Source: Ectobius pallidus (lineage: Eukaryota > Arthropoda > Insecta > Blattodea > Ectobiidae). From it: a stretch of 64,000 nt of DNA. Location: assembly GCA_964059195.1 (NCBI GenBank), contig CAXKWD010000007.1, forward strand, positions 62,434,705 to 62,498,704, in the 5' to 3' direction. The notes under the pieces are model-generated. The model was not told where the DNA came from and searched no databases. It saw nothing but the letters and a program-made list of their open reading frames with translations. Made by a program: the position numbers and the translations under genes. Below are positions 9,270-20,976 of this stretch, one piece after another; position 1 is the first letter of the stretch, and each line of letters starts with the position of its first letter.

Positions 9270-11992
9270 TTAATACAGTACAAAAACTCAACCCATTTTT
9301 CTGCCATCCGAGCATGCGCGCGCATTTACTAGCGATCGTAGCGGCCATATAGTAAGACTACAGAAACTACTCCGGGAAGTATGTAAATAAATAGGAGTGT
9401 TGTATTTATTAGAACACGCTATATTCGAAAGGACCTTATTATTGTGCTGTAAATTTCAGTAATAATAAAAGACAAAATCCTGAATTGCATTTCTTCACTT
9501 TCTTGAAACATCCAGAAAGGTAAGAACGAAAATAAGTAATTTATTGTAGGTCTACTGGCTTACTCGTGATTCTGGCGTGGTTATGTTTCAAGTTACTTTA
9601 ATGTAATATTTTTATATTTTATTCTGTTGTAATGATTTCTGGTGTATAAAATAGGTCATTAATGGTCGACAAGAAAACCTAGTAACAAAATATGTAAAAT
9701 ATTTGAGTGAAAATTACCGTCTATGCTTGACACACGCCGAAAACAGTTTATGAATTCCTATAAAAACTCGTTAATTAAAACTGCTGTACCACCGGTGTCT
9801 TCAATTCCAAAGGCTCCTGAATTTTTTGTTTTGTTTAATGAAGTTCATCCTGCAGTAATTGACGCTACATAGACCTACGATAAATTGAAGTCGTATATTG
9901 CCATATAAGGCAAAGAATCAAAATACACTGTCAACAATGACGTGCAGGATGAACAACGTGACAGACCTATAATATAATTTACGTAATTAATATGTAGGCT
10001 ATTTATTATCATAATTTGAATTATAAATTATATTAAAGGGCAATGATTTTAAAGGAAAAATACTAGGCGTAGGTACAGTCCTTAACAGTAGCCTATTTAG
10101 GTATTGTTTACCTCTTCTTAACTAGAATATAATTCATTATCTGTTTTATTATTTCTTAAATTTAAAATTAGATTTGCATTAAATAAAAATATTCTGTATT
10201 TTTCTCTTTTTCTCTTTTAACATAACATATTTTGCGATGTGTTTATGTATTTTCCCAAGCCATTTCATATGATGAGAATGTAGCTTTACTCAATCTCCGC
10301 ATGGGGCGCTAGTGTCGTCCAGTCAACATGTTGTCATAGGACTTTTAACACACAGTTTCTTTACTGTATTAATACTTATCCTGTGGTATGAGGTGCTGGA
10401 GAAGAAAATGGCTGAACAAGAGGGACGGCTTCGTGGGTAGTCTGTTCGCGTCGGTATGGGGACGTGGGATAAGCGAGAAAACTGCTGCTTGCATATCTTC
10501 GGTTTTAGTTGACCAGACTACCATGCAACGGAGGGCGTGGTTTCCAGTTCACCTTCACACGGCCGACTTGAAGCAGCTGCGCACTCAGGATTTCAGTGTC
10601 TCCTAGCTTTGACACCAGGTGGTGGCGTGGCGGGCAATTCAAAAATACAGATACATTTATAGTAAAAACCAACATTCATGGTATGGAAAATAAACTTTAA
10701 AAATACGTATTGTAAAGGAAAAATACTGGTGAAGTGCTACTTCACCTAGGCTACTTCCCCTGAATAGCCGCCACTGCATTCAACTCCCATAAACCTGCAA
10801 AATTTGGTGTTTCTAGCTGCCCTATAAGTATGGAGAAACTGGCTGGATAGCCGTGACGTCATTCAAATCTACGGCAATCTACTCTCTATCATCCACTCAT
10901 TAAGATTGATGTTTACCCAATTCTACATGAGCTATAAACTTGAAATTTGGCACACTTAAAGCTTTTAGCCTATAGCCTAAGGGAAAATGCCAATTTCTTA
11001 CCCTTCCGAAGAAAAATAAACTTTAAAGGGTTTGATTGTGTACTTGTACGACTTCAGAAGTTTTGACAAAAATAAAGAAATATTGTTGACGTGAGTAATT
11101 TGATTTTGAATTCATTCTGTTAGTTATCCCACTTCTTCACATATGCTGATCAAACTTTCTCAAGAAACCGTGGTCTAAGACTCAATAGTTTCTTAAATAT
11201 GGCCTATTAACTCCATCTGGCACTTTGTTCTTATCAGTTTACCTGATTTTATTGATTGTTCTACTTTAGCTCAATTATTATTTACTCCTTTCAATAAGTT
11301 CAAACACTTTTTTTTCGGAAAAATAAGATTTAAATTTACTCTTTTAAAAAATCCTGAATTTCCAGTTTAGTGTCTCCTTAAGACTTCGCACATGAAATGT
11401 TGCAAAAACAGTCACTCCATGCAGTATTTTTCACGCAGTTTTTATACCTTTTAGATTTAGGCTATTTATTTATTTATTTACTTATTTAGACCACTCAACC
11501 AAAGAATTACAGAGTGGACTAACTTGAGAAATTCAAAGATGGTGGTACAAAATTACAAAATATACAATATTACAAAATAAGAAAGGCACATTGGAACATA
11601 ATTCAATTTCTAGAAATTAAATACAATAATGTCTTCTTAATCCACAGTAAAACGATTTTCTGCAGTGAAAAATACCTAGACTATTACTAATAATCAGGGC
11701 TCGGTCTAGGTCCTAGGGTATTAATACCCAAGTCAAGAAAGTTAAGAACGTCCGGACCATTACTTTTTGTAGATTTAGGCGAATTGTAGATGGATCGTGG
11801 CGTTATTCGTTGCCTCAACATAATATATAATTGTAAACATTCAGTCGTAGTAGGCCACAAAGTAATTGTTCACATTAGCAATAATAAATATATGCATTGC
11901 ATTTCTAGTTTAGAAATGATTTACCTAGTATTTTGGGTTTCGATTTACGTTATGATCTACATGTTTTAATAATCTGAAATAATTTTTGACTC

Positions 11993-11996
<4 letters not shown>

Positions 11997-12052
<56 letters not shown>
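11997..12052. repeat. (TA)n microsatellite
   Basis: An uninterrupted alternating TA run of roughly 54 bases between GTG and CACC. Confidence 0.95.
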
Positions 12053-12054
<2 letters not shown>

Positions 12055-12129
12055 CCCATATTTCCTGCTCTTGCAGCACTTTTATAATGTGATTCAGTGA
12101 TTGCCATAACAAGATCTTAAGGAATTTTT

Positions 12130-12434
12130 TCTTAGGGTCGATTCCCGAGAAAGTTTTTAGCCATATGTTTTTCAAGAGACTCTTTACAATATTTATTTTC
12201 GACCTTGTTGAATGTGATGTTGGTATGTACCAAAATTATACGTAAATATCGATAACTTTTGGTTTGATCTTCAATGTCTGATTTTGATATTGTAGGCCTG
12301 CCTTGAATGTGTAATTTAATATTTCCCATCTGCATTTTGCTATCACAGTGCTTTTCCAATAATCGTTTTCTACCTGTCCATATATATTTTGTGTGCAATT
12401 TGCTAAATGCAGTGTTGTTTCCTTTCACATCCAA
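12130..12434 (-). pseudogene. Possible LINE reverse-transcriptase C-terminal remnant
   Basis: A minus-strand frame of about 100 residues contains KMQMGNIKLHIQG and, about 25 residues later, SYRYLRIILVHTNITF. This spacing and the Y-[KR]-Y-L-G-I-I-L pattern resemble the region after the YADD motif of LINE reverse transcriptases. The glycine is replaced by R and no catalytic motif is present. It may be coincidence. Confidence 0.3.
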
Positions 12435-12783
12435 ATATTCCTTCCGAATCTCTCTCAGTTCCGTCTGAAGAGAATGCTTAATGCTCTCAACTTTTCGGAA
12501 TGTTCCTCAGCACTGTGAATTCGAGAATAGTAGAATTAACACTAATATGAAATTTTATATTTTTTATTTAATACTGTAATACTTATTGGCCTGTGCCCTG
12601 GATTGCTATCAGAGGCCTCTATATGTACATTTTGTAACTTAGTAATTTATAATTATATAAGTTATATAAAGAGAAAAAATTAAAAATTAAAAAAAAGGAA
12701 AAAAATTGATAACTTAATAATGTAATAAAATCAGGTAAACTGATGTAACAAAGGGCCAGAATGCTTTTGTTAAACTCCAGATC

Positions 12784-14625
12784 GATTCATTAAGCAGGGC
12801 TTGCGGATGAATAAAGGTTTAAAGTTTGATTCTTAACCTTAATTCATATTCGTATACACTGATATACGGTAAGAAATTCTTCTAATATGTCAACATTTTA
12901 CAAAATGCACAGGCAATAATATTAATGATGTAAGTATAGGCCTACGATTCGCTGACATGTTTGTGTCAGGTTTAGAGCAGCCGTATAGGTTATGAATGAA
13001 TTAAAGTCAATAGGAAATCAATCTGTCAGAACTACAAAAGAGCGAATAAGTAAAATACATTAAATTATAATGTAGATATAGGTAGCCATATATATCGATA
13101 GAATGCACAATATTATGTCAACAGCACTTGCGTTTAATTATTAATCGGCTAGATGTGTTTTAAATCTTCTATTTATATTTATTTACACTGACATCGTTAT
13201 GAAGAATGAATCAATGAAGGCGGGCTAACAATATCAATAAACGATTGGCAATTTGTAACGTTATGTTTAATACTAGGAGGTGCCCGCGGCTTCGCCCACA
13301 ATAATTAATTGAAAAATTGAAAATTAAGAGTATAATAATTATTAAAGCATTATATTTATTAACACTTGCACGCGAATCATTCATAAACTAAACCATTAGT
13401 AATTAATAAAACAGCTAAAATTCCGGCTTCAGAGTACATTCCACGATTAGAAAGCGCCCCCTGGAAAACGATCTCAGATCCGATTATGCAGTTCCAAAGG
13501 AACCTGTGAACACATTATACGTATTGTTTCTCAACTGTTTGTTGACAGATGAATGTGGTGAATTTTATTTGATAAATTCAGTGTAATTTTCAGAAATTAT
13601 ATAATTTTTCAAGGGAAGGAATGGTTTGTTTGGATTTTTATTGTCCGCGATATTTCCTTGGTTAAACTATGAATATTTTACAGCTGGTGCCCGCGGTTTC
13701 GCTCGCCATTATTATTTGACTCCAGGATTTTTAAGAAATTTGCACTGGCAGCTTAATAAAAATGTTTGTGGTTCAGAGCTATGAAAATTGCAAGTAAAAA
13801 TAAAATTCGAATATTTGTTCATTGTGTTCATTTCACTTAGGCCTTATATAATAAAGAAACGGTTTTCCTAATTTTGTAGTCTTCGTGAAAGTTTAGACTG
13901 AGAGAGAGACGAACATCGCCGAGTATGCCCGATGTTTCACGAAGCGGGCGAGCGAGTGAGCACGCTATTTAGGGCCGTTGAATTGTATAAGAGTAGATAT
14001 TGTGGGCCATGCAATAATATTGTGATAATGTATCCACTACAACAAAATTCATATTTAAATTAAATAGGAAATGAAAGCCTGCCTTTAATAAGTAATTAGC
14101 CTATTATTTCTGCTTACGGAAACATACATCTGATCGTGTCTTGTTTACATTAGTTATGGGAGCTCGGCCGCTGATTGGCTGTCAGAGAGCTAATCAAAAT
14201 GATACAGATTTTCGGAGAACGAATATTACATGATAATAGACGTGACTGTTAATTACTAGTTATTTCGGCATCGGTCATCCGATTTGGTCCAAATTCAATA
14301 GACTTCTTCCAATAGACGTTATAAATGCGTATACCAAGTTTCATGAAAATCCGATAAAGCGTATTTGAGTTATCGCGCCTTTCTAAAATATTACCATTAA
14401 AATAGGCACTAAATTGGGCATTACTCCGGTACCGCTCAACTGATTTATATCAATAGGCTTCTTCCCATGGACGTTATAAATGCATATACCAAGTTCCATG
14501 AAGATCCGATTAGGCGTATTTAAGTTATCGCGCGTACGGTCACACCGACAGACGGTCGGACAGACGGACAGATATTTCCCGTCCCCCACACAATCTCATA
14601 AAGTATCATACTTGCACTTATTAAC
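12784..14625 (+). repeat. Dispersed repeat family R, copy 1, split by a Helitron
   Basis: Blocks CAATAATATTAATGATG, CCTACGATTCGCTGACATG, GGCTAACAATATCAATAA, GTTACGTTATGTTTAATA and GTGGGCCATGCAATAA recur in order at 17640-18375 and partly at 48690-49095. The 3' part (14278-14620) is a near-dimer of a unit with CTTCTTCC...GACGTTATAAATGC and TTTCATGAAAATCCGATAA, ending GACGGACAGATATTTCCCGT. The Helitron at 13273-13997 is absent from copy 2, which gives the empty site. Confidence 0.6.
13273..13997 (-). mobile_element. Non-autonomous Helitron, family 1, copy 1 (725 bp)
   Basis: On the minus strand it starts TCTACTCTTATAC after an A and ends CCGCGGGCACCTCCTAG before a T, with no target duplication, as for Helitrons. 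An internal second terminus-like motif (GGGCACCAGCT, minus strand, near 13683-13695) sits about midway, so the unit looks like two short Helitrons fused in tandem. The same structure occurs at 26125-26883 and 53797-55885. The homologous site at about 17950 is empty. Confidence 0.75.
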
Positions 14626-15683
14626 TACACTAACTACAGTAAGTGTAGAATCCGGGATTTTTGTGGATTTGTGATGAATGGGAGGTTGCACCTATGTATA
14701 CCACACCTTTCACAGATGCAGTACACTCCCGCGTCCTCACTACCATCTTATCATCAACCAGGTGAGTACCAGTCGTCACCGGAATCCTTAGTCTGGTAGC
14801 CAGACTTCAGGCATCGGCGTCGACAAGTAGGTCATCCTGGCACCACGAAGTCACATCCGAGTGTGTGTTGTCCTTTATTTGTAATTTGTCTTATGACATG
14901 TGTCCTTATATGCCTTATATCATATGTCTTATTGCCTTTGTCCGTGTCTGCTATTTAAATAGTATTCTTTTGCTTTCTGGGAAACTCTGTTTGTGGCTTC
15001 ATCCAACAACATCCATGAGTGGGGCCTCTTATTGTGTTCCCTATTTGCCTATCTTGAAATCGTATCTGAAAGGGTTCCCTCAACTGAGCAGTGTTTTGGC
15101 ATTCCCAAACCACAAGCTCAGGAGTACCTATTCCCCCACAATCCATGCCATTGTAGAAATGTCAATTGTTAGTTGTTCTCCGTATAACAAAATAATTTGT
15201 TATTATATAGTGACTGATAATTTTTTAATTCAACCAAATTATTTTTGTCTTTACTGGTTAGCTAAATAGTCGGGTCTGCTAAATCCCTACATAATAAGTG
15301 GGTTTAGATTGCTCCAACCTTATTTTTTCATTGCCGTTATGCATTTTTAACGGCGTGTGGTCTATAATATTATATGAAGGGTGTTAGCGTTCACAAATGA
15401 GTGGAGCTGAACAAAATCACTAAAACAATTTCCGATTAAATTCGAAGAAAACGTAAAAGTTATACGAGCAAGCCTGATATCGCTTCATCCAGAGACAGCT
15501 TTCCGTGACACACTTTATCTTGAGCTAAACACTCCATAATGCTGAAAACAGTCCATATAAAGAAGGCCTCGTTCGAAAAAGTGAAGATCGCGGCCCGTTC
15601 CCAGTAATGCACATACCCAAACACACTTTTCGAAACGGCATTCTTGAACTACCGCCTTTTTTTTTTTATCTGTTTACAACATA
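14626..15683. other. Unassigned stretch
   Basis: An open frame of 134 codons at 14865-15269 (plus) is Cys/Leu/Tyr-rich with no motif I recognise and AT-driven composition. I do not call it a gene. The rest is AT-rich with a T run at 15659-15669. Confidence 0.4.
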
Positions 15684-16399
15684 CGAGGGAGAGTCAACAA
15701 TTATCCGGACTTTTCATGAAACACTTTATTTACTTCAAAAATAAAGTCTAATTTTCTCATCATTTTTCAATAAAGTCTCTCTTCTTTGTAATGCACTTGG
15801 TCACTGCCTTGGTCCATCGGTCCACAAATTTGTGTATTCCTGCCGAAAATATTTTCGGTTGGTTGCAAAGCCACTGATGCACCGTTTCCTATACTGGAAG
15901 ATTACATGGAAAAGGGGAAAACCATCAACAAAGAATATTATTGTGCATTGTTGACTTACAAACAAACCAGCAATTCGCAGCAAGCGACGAGGTCTTTTGT
16001 TACGGAAAGTGTTGCTATTGCACGATAACGTCCGCCCTCACATGGCTCGACTCACCCTTGAACCCATCCACAAATTGGGTTTCGAGATGATGAAACATCA
16101 ACCTTACAGTCCAGATCGTGCTCCGTCAGACTTTCATTTCTTTGGGTCGTTGAAAGACGCTTTGCGAGATCAACGATTTTCTTTAGACAAAGAGGTGCAG
16201 AAAGCGGTGCATCAGTTGCTTGCAACCAACCGAAAACCTTCTTTTTGGCAGGAATACATAAGCTTGTGGACCGCTGGACCAAGTGCATTCATTGCAAAAA
16301 AGGAAGACTATATTAAAAAATCATGAAAAAATCATACTGTATTTTTGAAGTAAATAAAGTGTTTTATGAAAAGTTCGGATAATTGTTGACTCTTCATCG
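15684..16399 (+). mobile_element. Mariner element, internally rearranged (palindromic)
   Basis: The ends are CGAGGGAGAGTCAACAATTA and an inverted copy with a few changes, with TA before the left end. About 210 bases at the left (15684-15895) are the reverse complement of the transposase C-terminal end and 3' terminus at 16195-16399. The minus strand near 15801-15870 therefore encodes a second copy of the tail motif ATNRK...EYTNLWTDGP. The 5' half of the transposase is gone. Confidence 0.75.
15997..16326 (+). pseudogene. Mariner transposase, C-terminal fragment
   Basis: A 109-residue open frame holds HDNVRPH (second catalytic Asp) and, 34 residues further on, YSPDRAPSDFHFFG (third catalytic Asp). 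It is a mariner DD34D transposase C-terminus that would cut and join DNA at TA sites. The N-terminal helix-turn-helix region and first Asp are missing: upstream sequence in the same frame (near 15895-15960) meets a stop and then the inverted 3' copy. It cannot be functional. Confidence 0.85.
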
Positions 16400-16569
16400 T
16401 TTTATTATAAAAATGGTAGAATTAAATCCAAGGTCTTTAGAAGAACAGTACTGGTGTTGTGGAAATGATCGATATTAGTGACAACGAAGTTAAAAGTGAA
16501 GATTCTTTAAACCAAGAAGTGTCGGACATCAGCGAATAAACAATAAACCGGGGAAAAAACTAATATAAG

Positions 16570-16870
16570 GTGCACTTTCGCATGAGACGTATCCCGCTCA
16601 ACCCACCCTCGGTGAAGCAGTTCCTTTTATACCACGACCTAGCGACTTCTTCGAACATGAACAGGCTGACAATCCTTTGGTTACAAGGCAAACCTGTGGA
16701 TACAAGGCACTTACTCTCTCATTTTTAATATTTGGTACAAGGGGCACTCTCGCATGTTTAATATTTGGTACGGTCGGGAGTGTCGGCGACAATATACAAG
16801 GATAGTTGGTCACCCTGCTTCGCTGAGAAACAAAATGTGAATGTCGAGTGGGCGGAGCTTAAAGTTCACC
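16570..16870 (+). repeat. Dispersed repeat, copy 1 (inverted partner at 48235-48550)
   Basis: TATACAAGGA.AGTTGGTCA, AGAAACAAAATG and GTGGGCGGAGCTTAA blocks recur as the reverse complement at 48235-48550. Two internal TTTAATATTTGGTAC segments form a short direct repeat. Confidence 0.55.
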
Positions 16871-17524
16871 TTGTATTTGTCTTTCGCCAATAAACCAAAT
16901 AAATCATATGGAAGGAAAAGCAATTTAATGTGTTTTTAGCTTAATTTGTCATTGGAGAAAAGAACAAGTCAGTTTTTATTATTTTACTAGAAAGTTGTGT
17001 TAATTAATTACCTGCAGACTCTCGTGAAAGAAATTTTACTATATTGTATATTGAAAGTGCGTACTCAAGTACATGTACTGCAATGCTACGACTTTTAAAC
17101 CGATTTTCTGTACAGTATTCTGAGGACTTGGAGAGAGGTTGTCTAAAGAAATTTTTTACTTAATTTATTTCTTCAGCGATATATTCTACAATAACGTCTT
17201 CAACAATAAAAAATCATTAGTTTAGTAGCGAGAGTTAAAAATGCTACGAACTACAGTTAGTTACATTCTGTACCAGCATAAAACTACTCACGTTATATTT
17301 TCCAGTAGCTGGCAACCCACAGAAATGACGTCAATTTCAATTCACCGCCTTCTGCAATAACCAGTCTCTTATACTGCATGTAATGTCAGCTCCCCTCACC
17401 CCTGTATTTTTTCAGCTCAAGATAACGTGTCTTATACATGCTTAACTTAAGTTTTTATTTTGATCTGATATACTCTATAATAGCCTAATTCTTCTTGGAT
17501 TCATCGTGTTTTCAGTTTTAAAAA
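16871..17524. other. Unassigned AT-rich stretch
   Basis: I see no coding, repeat or RNA feature here. Confidence 0.4.
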
Positions 17525-18375
17525 AGATAAGGTAAACTGATATAAAAAGTGCCAGTGTGCTTTTTTAAATCAGTAATAATTGCAATTATGATAGGCCCAT
17601 GCAGAAAAGAAGTTATTTTTGTAATAGATCTCCGAGTTAAACTCAATGCGCTGGCAATAATATTCATGATGCAATAGGCCTACGATTCGCTGACATGTTT
17701 GTTTCAAGTTTAAAGCATCCTTATAGGTTATGAATGAATAAAAAGTCAATCTGAAATCTATCTGTCAGAATTACATTAGGTATAATGTAGATATCGGTAT
17801 TTATAGAATGCACAATATAATATCAATATTCAACGGCTAGTTGTGTTTTAAATCTTTTATTTACACTGACATCATTATGAAGAAATAAATCAATCAAGGT
17901 GGGCTAACAATATCAATAACGATTGGAAATTTGTTACGTTATGTTTAATATTATATTGTGGGCCATGCAATAAACAATATTGAAGCGTTTTATATCCATT
18001 ACAAAATTAATATTGATATAGGCTACTCGTTATTTCAGTACCGGTCAACCGAGTTCGTCCAAATTAAACAGGCATCTGCCCATGGACGTCATAAATGCGT
18101 ATGCCAATTTTCATGAAAATCCAATAATGCGTATTTGAGTTATCGAGCTTTTCTAATATATTACTATAAAATAGGCACTAAATTGGGCATTACTCCGGTA
18201 CCGGTCAACCAATTAGGTCCAATATCAATAGGCTTCTTCCCATGGACGTTATAAATGCATATACCTAGTTTCATTAAAATCCGATAAAGTATATTTCAAT
18301 TATCACGGACAGACGGACGGACAGACAATTTCCCGTCCCCACACACAATCTCATAAAGTACCATACTGGCACTTA
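17525..18375 (+). repeat. Dispersed repeat family R, copy 2 (no Helitron)
   Basis: Begins with a single ATCAG-type TIR end (17525-17555), then follows the block order of copy 1, including CCTACGATTCGCTGACATG and the near-dimeric 3' part ending GACAATTTCCCGTCCCC. At about 17945-17960 it reads straight through (TTTAATATTATATTGTGGG) where copy 1 carries the 725-base Helitron. Confidence 0.6.
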
Positions 18376-19131
18376 ATAACAACAAACACGTTCACTGAAA
18401 CACACAGCCGGGGAGAATAGACACATTTGTGTACCACTTTTTTAAACAATTATGTTGAAAATTCAATTAGGAATATTTGAATCTTATACCGTGTGTTTTT
18501 ACCAGTGGTTTTTACTATCCTACACATAAATGAAAACATGGTGTACGGTACTCGGTGTCCTGAGGTAAATACATTATTATTTCAATGAATCTAGTAGCGT
18601 TGATAACCAAGTAATATAAGCAGCACCATTACCGTATACAAGAAATACTAGAAGCATTATTAATGTATTATACGAACCTGATTGTGGTAATAGCCAGTCA
18701 TTTTATTATTAACAAACAGCTGACCACCGCCTACCTCACCTAGCAACTCTACGACTCGTTATATTACCTGTCCGATAACAGAGTTGAAAAAAATTGCTAG
18801 CATAGCCACACCTTCATTCTGCCACAATAGGAGGAAATAGCTTTCTGAAGGAAAAAAATATCCCCCCACATGAAATTTTGGTTATAGGGGGCCACGTTAT
18901 AGGTCGAATTTAATGAATCCATGAGAATAAGAGTGGGGGAAATTCGCATTAGAATCGAGTAGGGTTTATTTTAAAGTTTTTCGTATGCTAAGTCGATTAC
19001 AACAAATATAAAGCTGCTAGCATAGAAATAATTTTTGTGTCCCCCAAAAAAACGTGTAAACAAACAAATAGGTATTAATTTATTACAAAAAATGAATGTG
19101 GTAAAATTTTGCTTTTATTAATCAATCATGA
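18376..19131. other. Unassigned AT-rich stretch
   Basis: No recognisable gene or repeat. Confidence 0.4.
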
Positions 19132-19586
19132 GTCCACCGCTGTGGCTCAGGGGATGCGTTCAATCCTCTCACGCAGCGGGCCCGGGTTCGATTCCTGGTC
19201 GGGACAAGTTACCTAGGTGGGGTTTTTTTCTGGGGTTTTCCTCACCTTTGAGACAAATGTCGGGTAACTTTAGGCCCTTGTGGTCCCCAGATATCATCTG
19301 GCCGTCATTATCATCTTCATCCCATCCTCGCCTTGTTTGGAGTGAGTGTGTGTGTGAATGGTGTGTCTCGTCCTATGTGTTCGTGTTGTCTCGGAGGTGG
19401 CCCCGGCATTGGGCTGATCACTCATCCGGGGAGGCCCTCCATGTCCTTGTCTGGTCAAAAAAAGTATGTATGTGATCCAAAGATAATCCCTCTCCCGACA
19501 GGTCGCGGCCCTGTAAGGCCCGGGCGGCTTGGGTCGCTTAAATCCTAAAAGGGAGAGGTTAAACTACGTGAAAGAAAGAAAGAAAA
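19132..19586 (+). mobile_element. SINE family A, full-length copy
   Basis: The best copy in the window: box A TGGCTCAGGGGATGCG, B box GGGTTCGATTCC, a body of about 380 bases containing GGCCCCGGCATTGGGCTG and CTCTCCCGACAGGTCGCGG, and a GAAAGAAAGAAA tail. A short flanking repeat (AATCATG) may be the target duplication. Apparent open frames in the body recur in all copies by descent and have no known domain. Confidence 0.8.
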
Positions 19587-19766
19587 ATTAATCATGTCTT
19601 CATCATACTGATACTTACTTACTCAATGGTAATAGACAATTCCTAAGCAAGCTAAGAAAATATTATGTATTTTATGAGATCCGAAGTTCATTACCGCGCC
19701 CGCCATTAGATCCCATTCTATGCTAACTCCATCAAAATCCCTCTCAAATCCTACGAACTCTTAAAT

Positions 19767-20030
19767 CTATCCTAATATTGTCCTCCCCCTACGTCTAGGT
19801 CTTCCAAGTGGTCTTTTCCCTTCGGGTCTCCCAATCAATATTTTTGAGATATGTATTTCCTCCCCCATGCGCGCAACATGTCCAGCCCATTTCATTCTCC
19901 GTGATTTAATTATCCTTATTATATCAGGTGACGAGTACATGAAGCTCGTCGTTATGCAGTTTTCTCCAGTTCCCATTTTCATCTCTCTTAGGACCAAATA
20001 TTTTCCTAAGCACCCTGTTTTCGAATACTC
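19767..20030 (-). pseudogene. LINE C-terminal domain
   Basis: Reads RVFENRVLRKIFGPKRDENG, WRKLHNDELH and, after a stop, RRMKWAGHVARMGEE with KRPLGRPRRR. The R-x-x-W-x-G-H-V-x-R-M and G-R-P-x-x-R patterns are the conserved tail of this LINE family. It is equivalent to 22260-22010 in copy B and 23433-23560 in copy C. Confidence 0.75.
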
Positions 20031-20034
20031 TTAT

Positions 20035-20290
20035 GGCCGAGTGCACCATTCTCCGGTTTTCTCAGCCGTTTCGTTACCGCGGTAAACGTAATACCGGGGT
20101 ATTCTCAAAATCTCTCTGCACCATTGTTAAAATACCGCGGTTTGCTAATGCTTGGAAATATTGCGGTTACTCTGCTCCGAATCCATCCTCATTGATGGTT
20201 TCTTCCATGGCCGCTAGGTTCTCTCTCTCTCTCTCTCTGCACGTCTGCCAGTCACGGTGGCTCTCCTAGACTATTGGTTTTACAAATTCA
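20035..20290. other. Foreign insert inside LINE copy A
   Basis: About 250 bases that belong to neither flanking LINE segment, with two ACCGCGGT-type words, a CT microsatellite at 20221-20239 and a T run at 20291-20306. It may be a retroposed sequence with its poly(A) on the minus strand. Identity unknown. Confidence 0.4.
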
Positions 20291-20860
20291 ATTTTTTTTT
20301 TTTTTTAATTTACCCATAGCTTTTTCTAGTTCTGTTAGAGTCGGTTCAGCAACCAACTGAACCGCTGTGGATATTTCACTTTCTACACTTTGGACATCTC
20401 CATGTACATTTAATAATTGATTAAATAAATTTTTCCACCTGTTTAAAATATTATTTGGAGCCGCGAGTGCACTACCATCATTGTCCTGAATTATGCTTGT
20501 TCTAGGTTGAAAACCTTTCTTGAACTCGTTTATTCCCTTGTAGAGATTCCTAACATTTTTGTCTTGACTATTTACCTTTAATTCATTTACTTTGTCTTTC
20601 AGATAGTCTTTCAGATAGTTTCTTTTCTTTGTTCTAATGGTTATAGAGGTTTCTCGTTTAGCATTGTAGAGATTTCCGACTGTAGTTTCATTTGGATTTT
20701 GCAACCATTGTAGTTTCGCCTGCTTTCTTGCAATTACCAATTTAATGCACTCATCATCGAACAACGGTTTATTTGGTTTCAGTTCAAGATGACCTAATTT
20801 GTCTTTTGCAGATACTTGAATATTGACTGTAATGCTTTTCCAGGTTTTATCGACATTCAT
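20288..20860 (-). pseudogene. LINE linker region between endonuclease and RT
   Basis: An open frame of 190 residues with WKSITVNIQVSAKD, PLFDDECIKLVIARKQAK, EFKKGFQPRTS and an ELEKAMGKLKKKK end. This is the spacer that in intact relatives leads into the reverse transcriptase. It stops in a T run (A run on the coding strand) where foreign sequence begins. Confidence 0.6.
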
Positions 20861-20976
20861 ATTATCCCTAGCATTTTGTTCTGCAGTATTTTCAAGAACT
20901 GCAAATCAATTCGAAATCTCAACTTGGTCATCATTTTACCATTTTCAGATTGAATCTCTCTATATCGAAATTTTGC

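Larger units (their letters stand above)
8043..10776. mobile_element. hAT-type element, 2.7 kb, with nested insertions
   Basis: The ends are CAGTGGCGGCT and its inverted copy AGCCGCCACTG. The eight-base duplication CATTCAAC lies at 8035-8042 and 10777-10784 and is perfect. The interior holds the foldback/microsatellite at 8221-8511 and the Harbinger-like MITE at 8706-9269. A 49-codon frame at 9723-9872 and a 72-codon frame near 10388-10606 show no family motif I know. No hAT transposase (BED finger or C-terminal dimerisation region) is visible, so the element is non-autonomous. Confidence 0.8.
11217..12759. mobile_element. Candidate TIR element with ATCAG palindromic ends
   Basis: The left end CTGGCACTTTGTT...ATCAGTTTACCTGATTTTATT is matched in inverted orientation at 12727-12759. 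Each end contains the internal palindrome ATCAGTTTACCTGAT. Single ends of the same family occur at 17525-17555 and 39326-39357. The flank AATGCTTTTGTT is shared by three of the four ends, so the true boundary may lie outside CTGG and the left end here may be truncated. Inside are an AT-rich interior, the TA repeat and a possible LINE remnant. From 10785 to 11216 nothing else is recognised. Confidence 0.45.

Noticed and set aside
11925..12175. Open frames with alternating Tyr-Ile
   Set aside because: Produced by the TA microsatellite.
14865..15269. 134-codon open frame
   Set aside because: No motif, no splice context, composition typical of AT-rich noncoding DNA; the opposite strand is open too.
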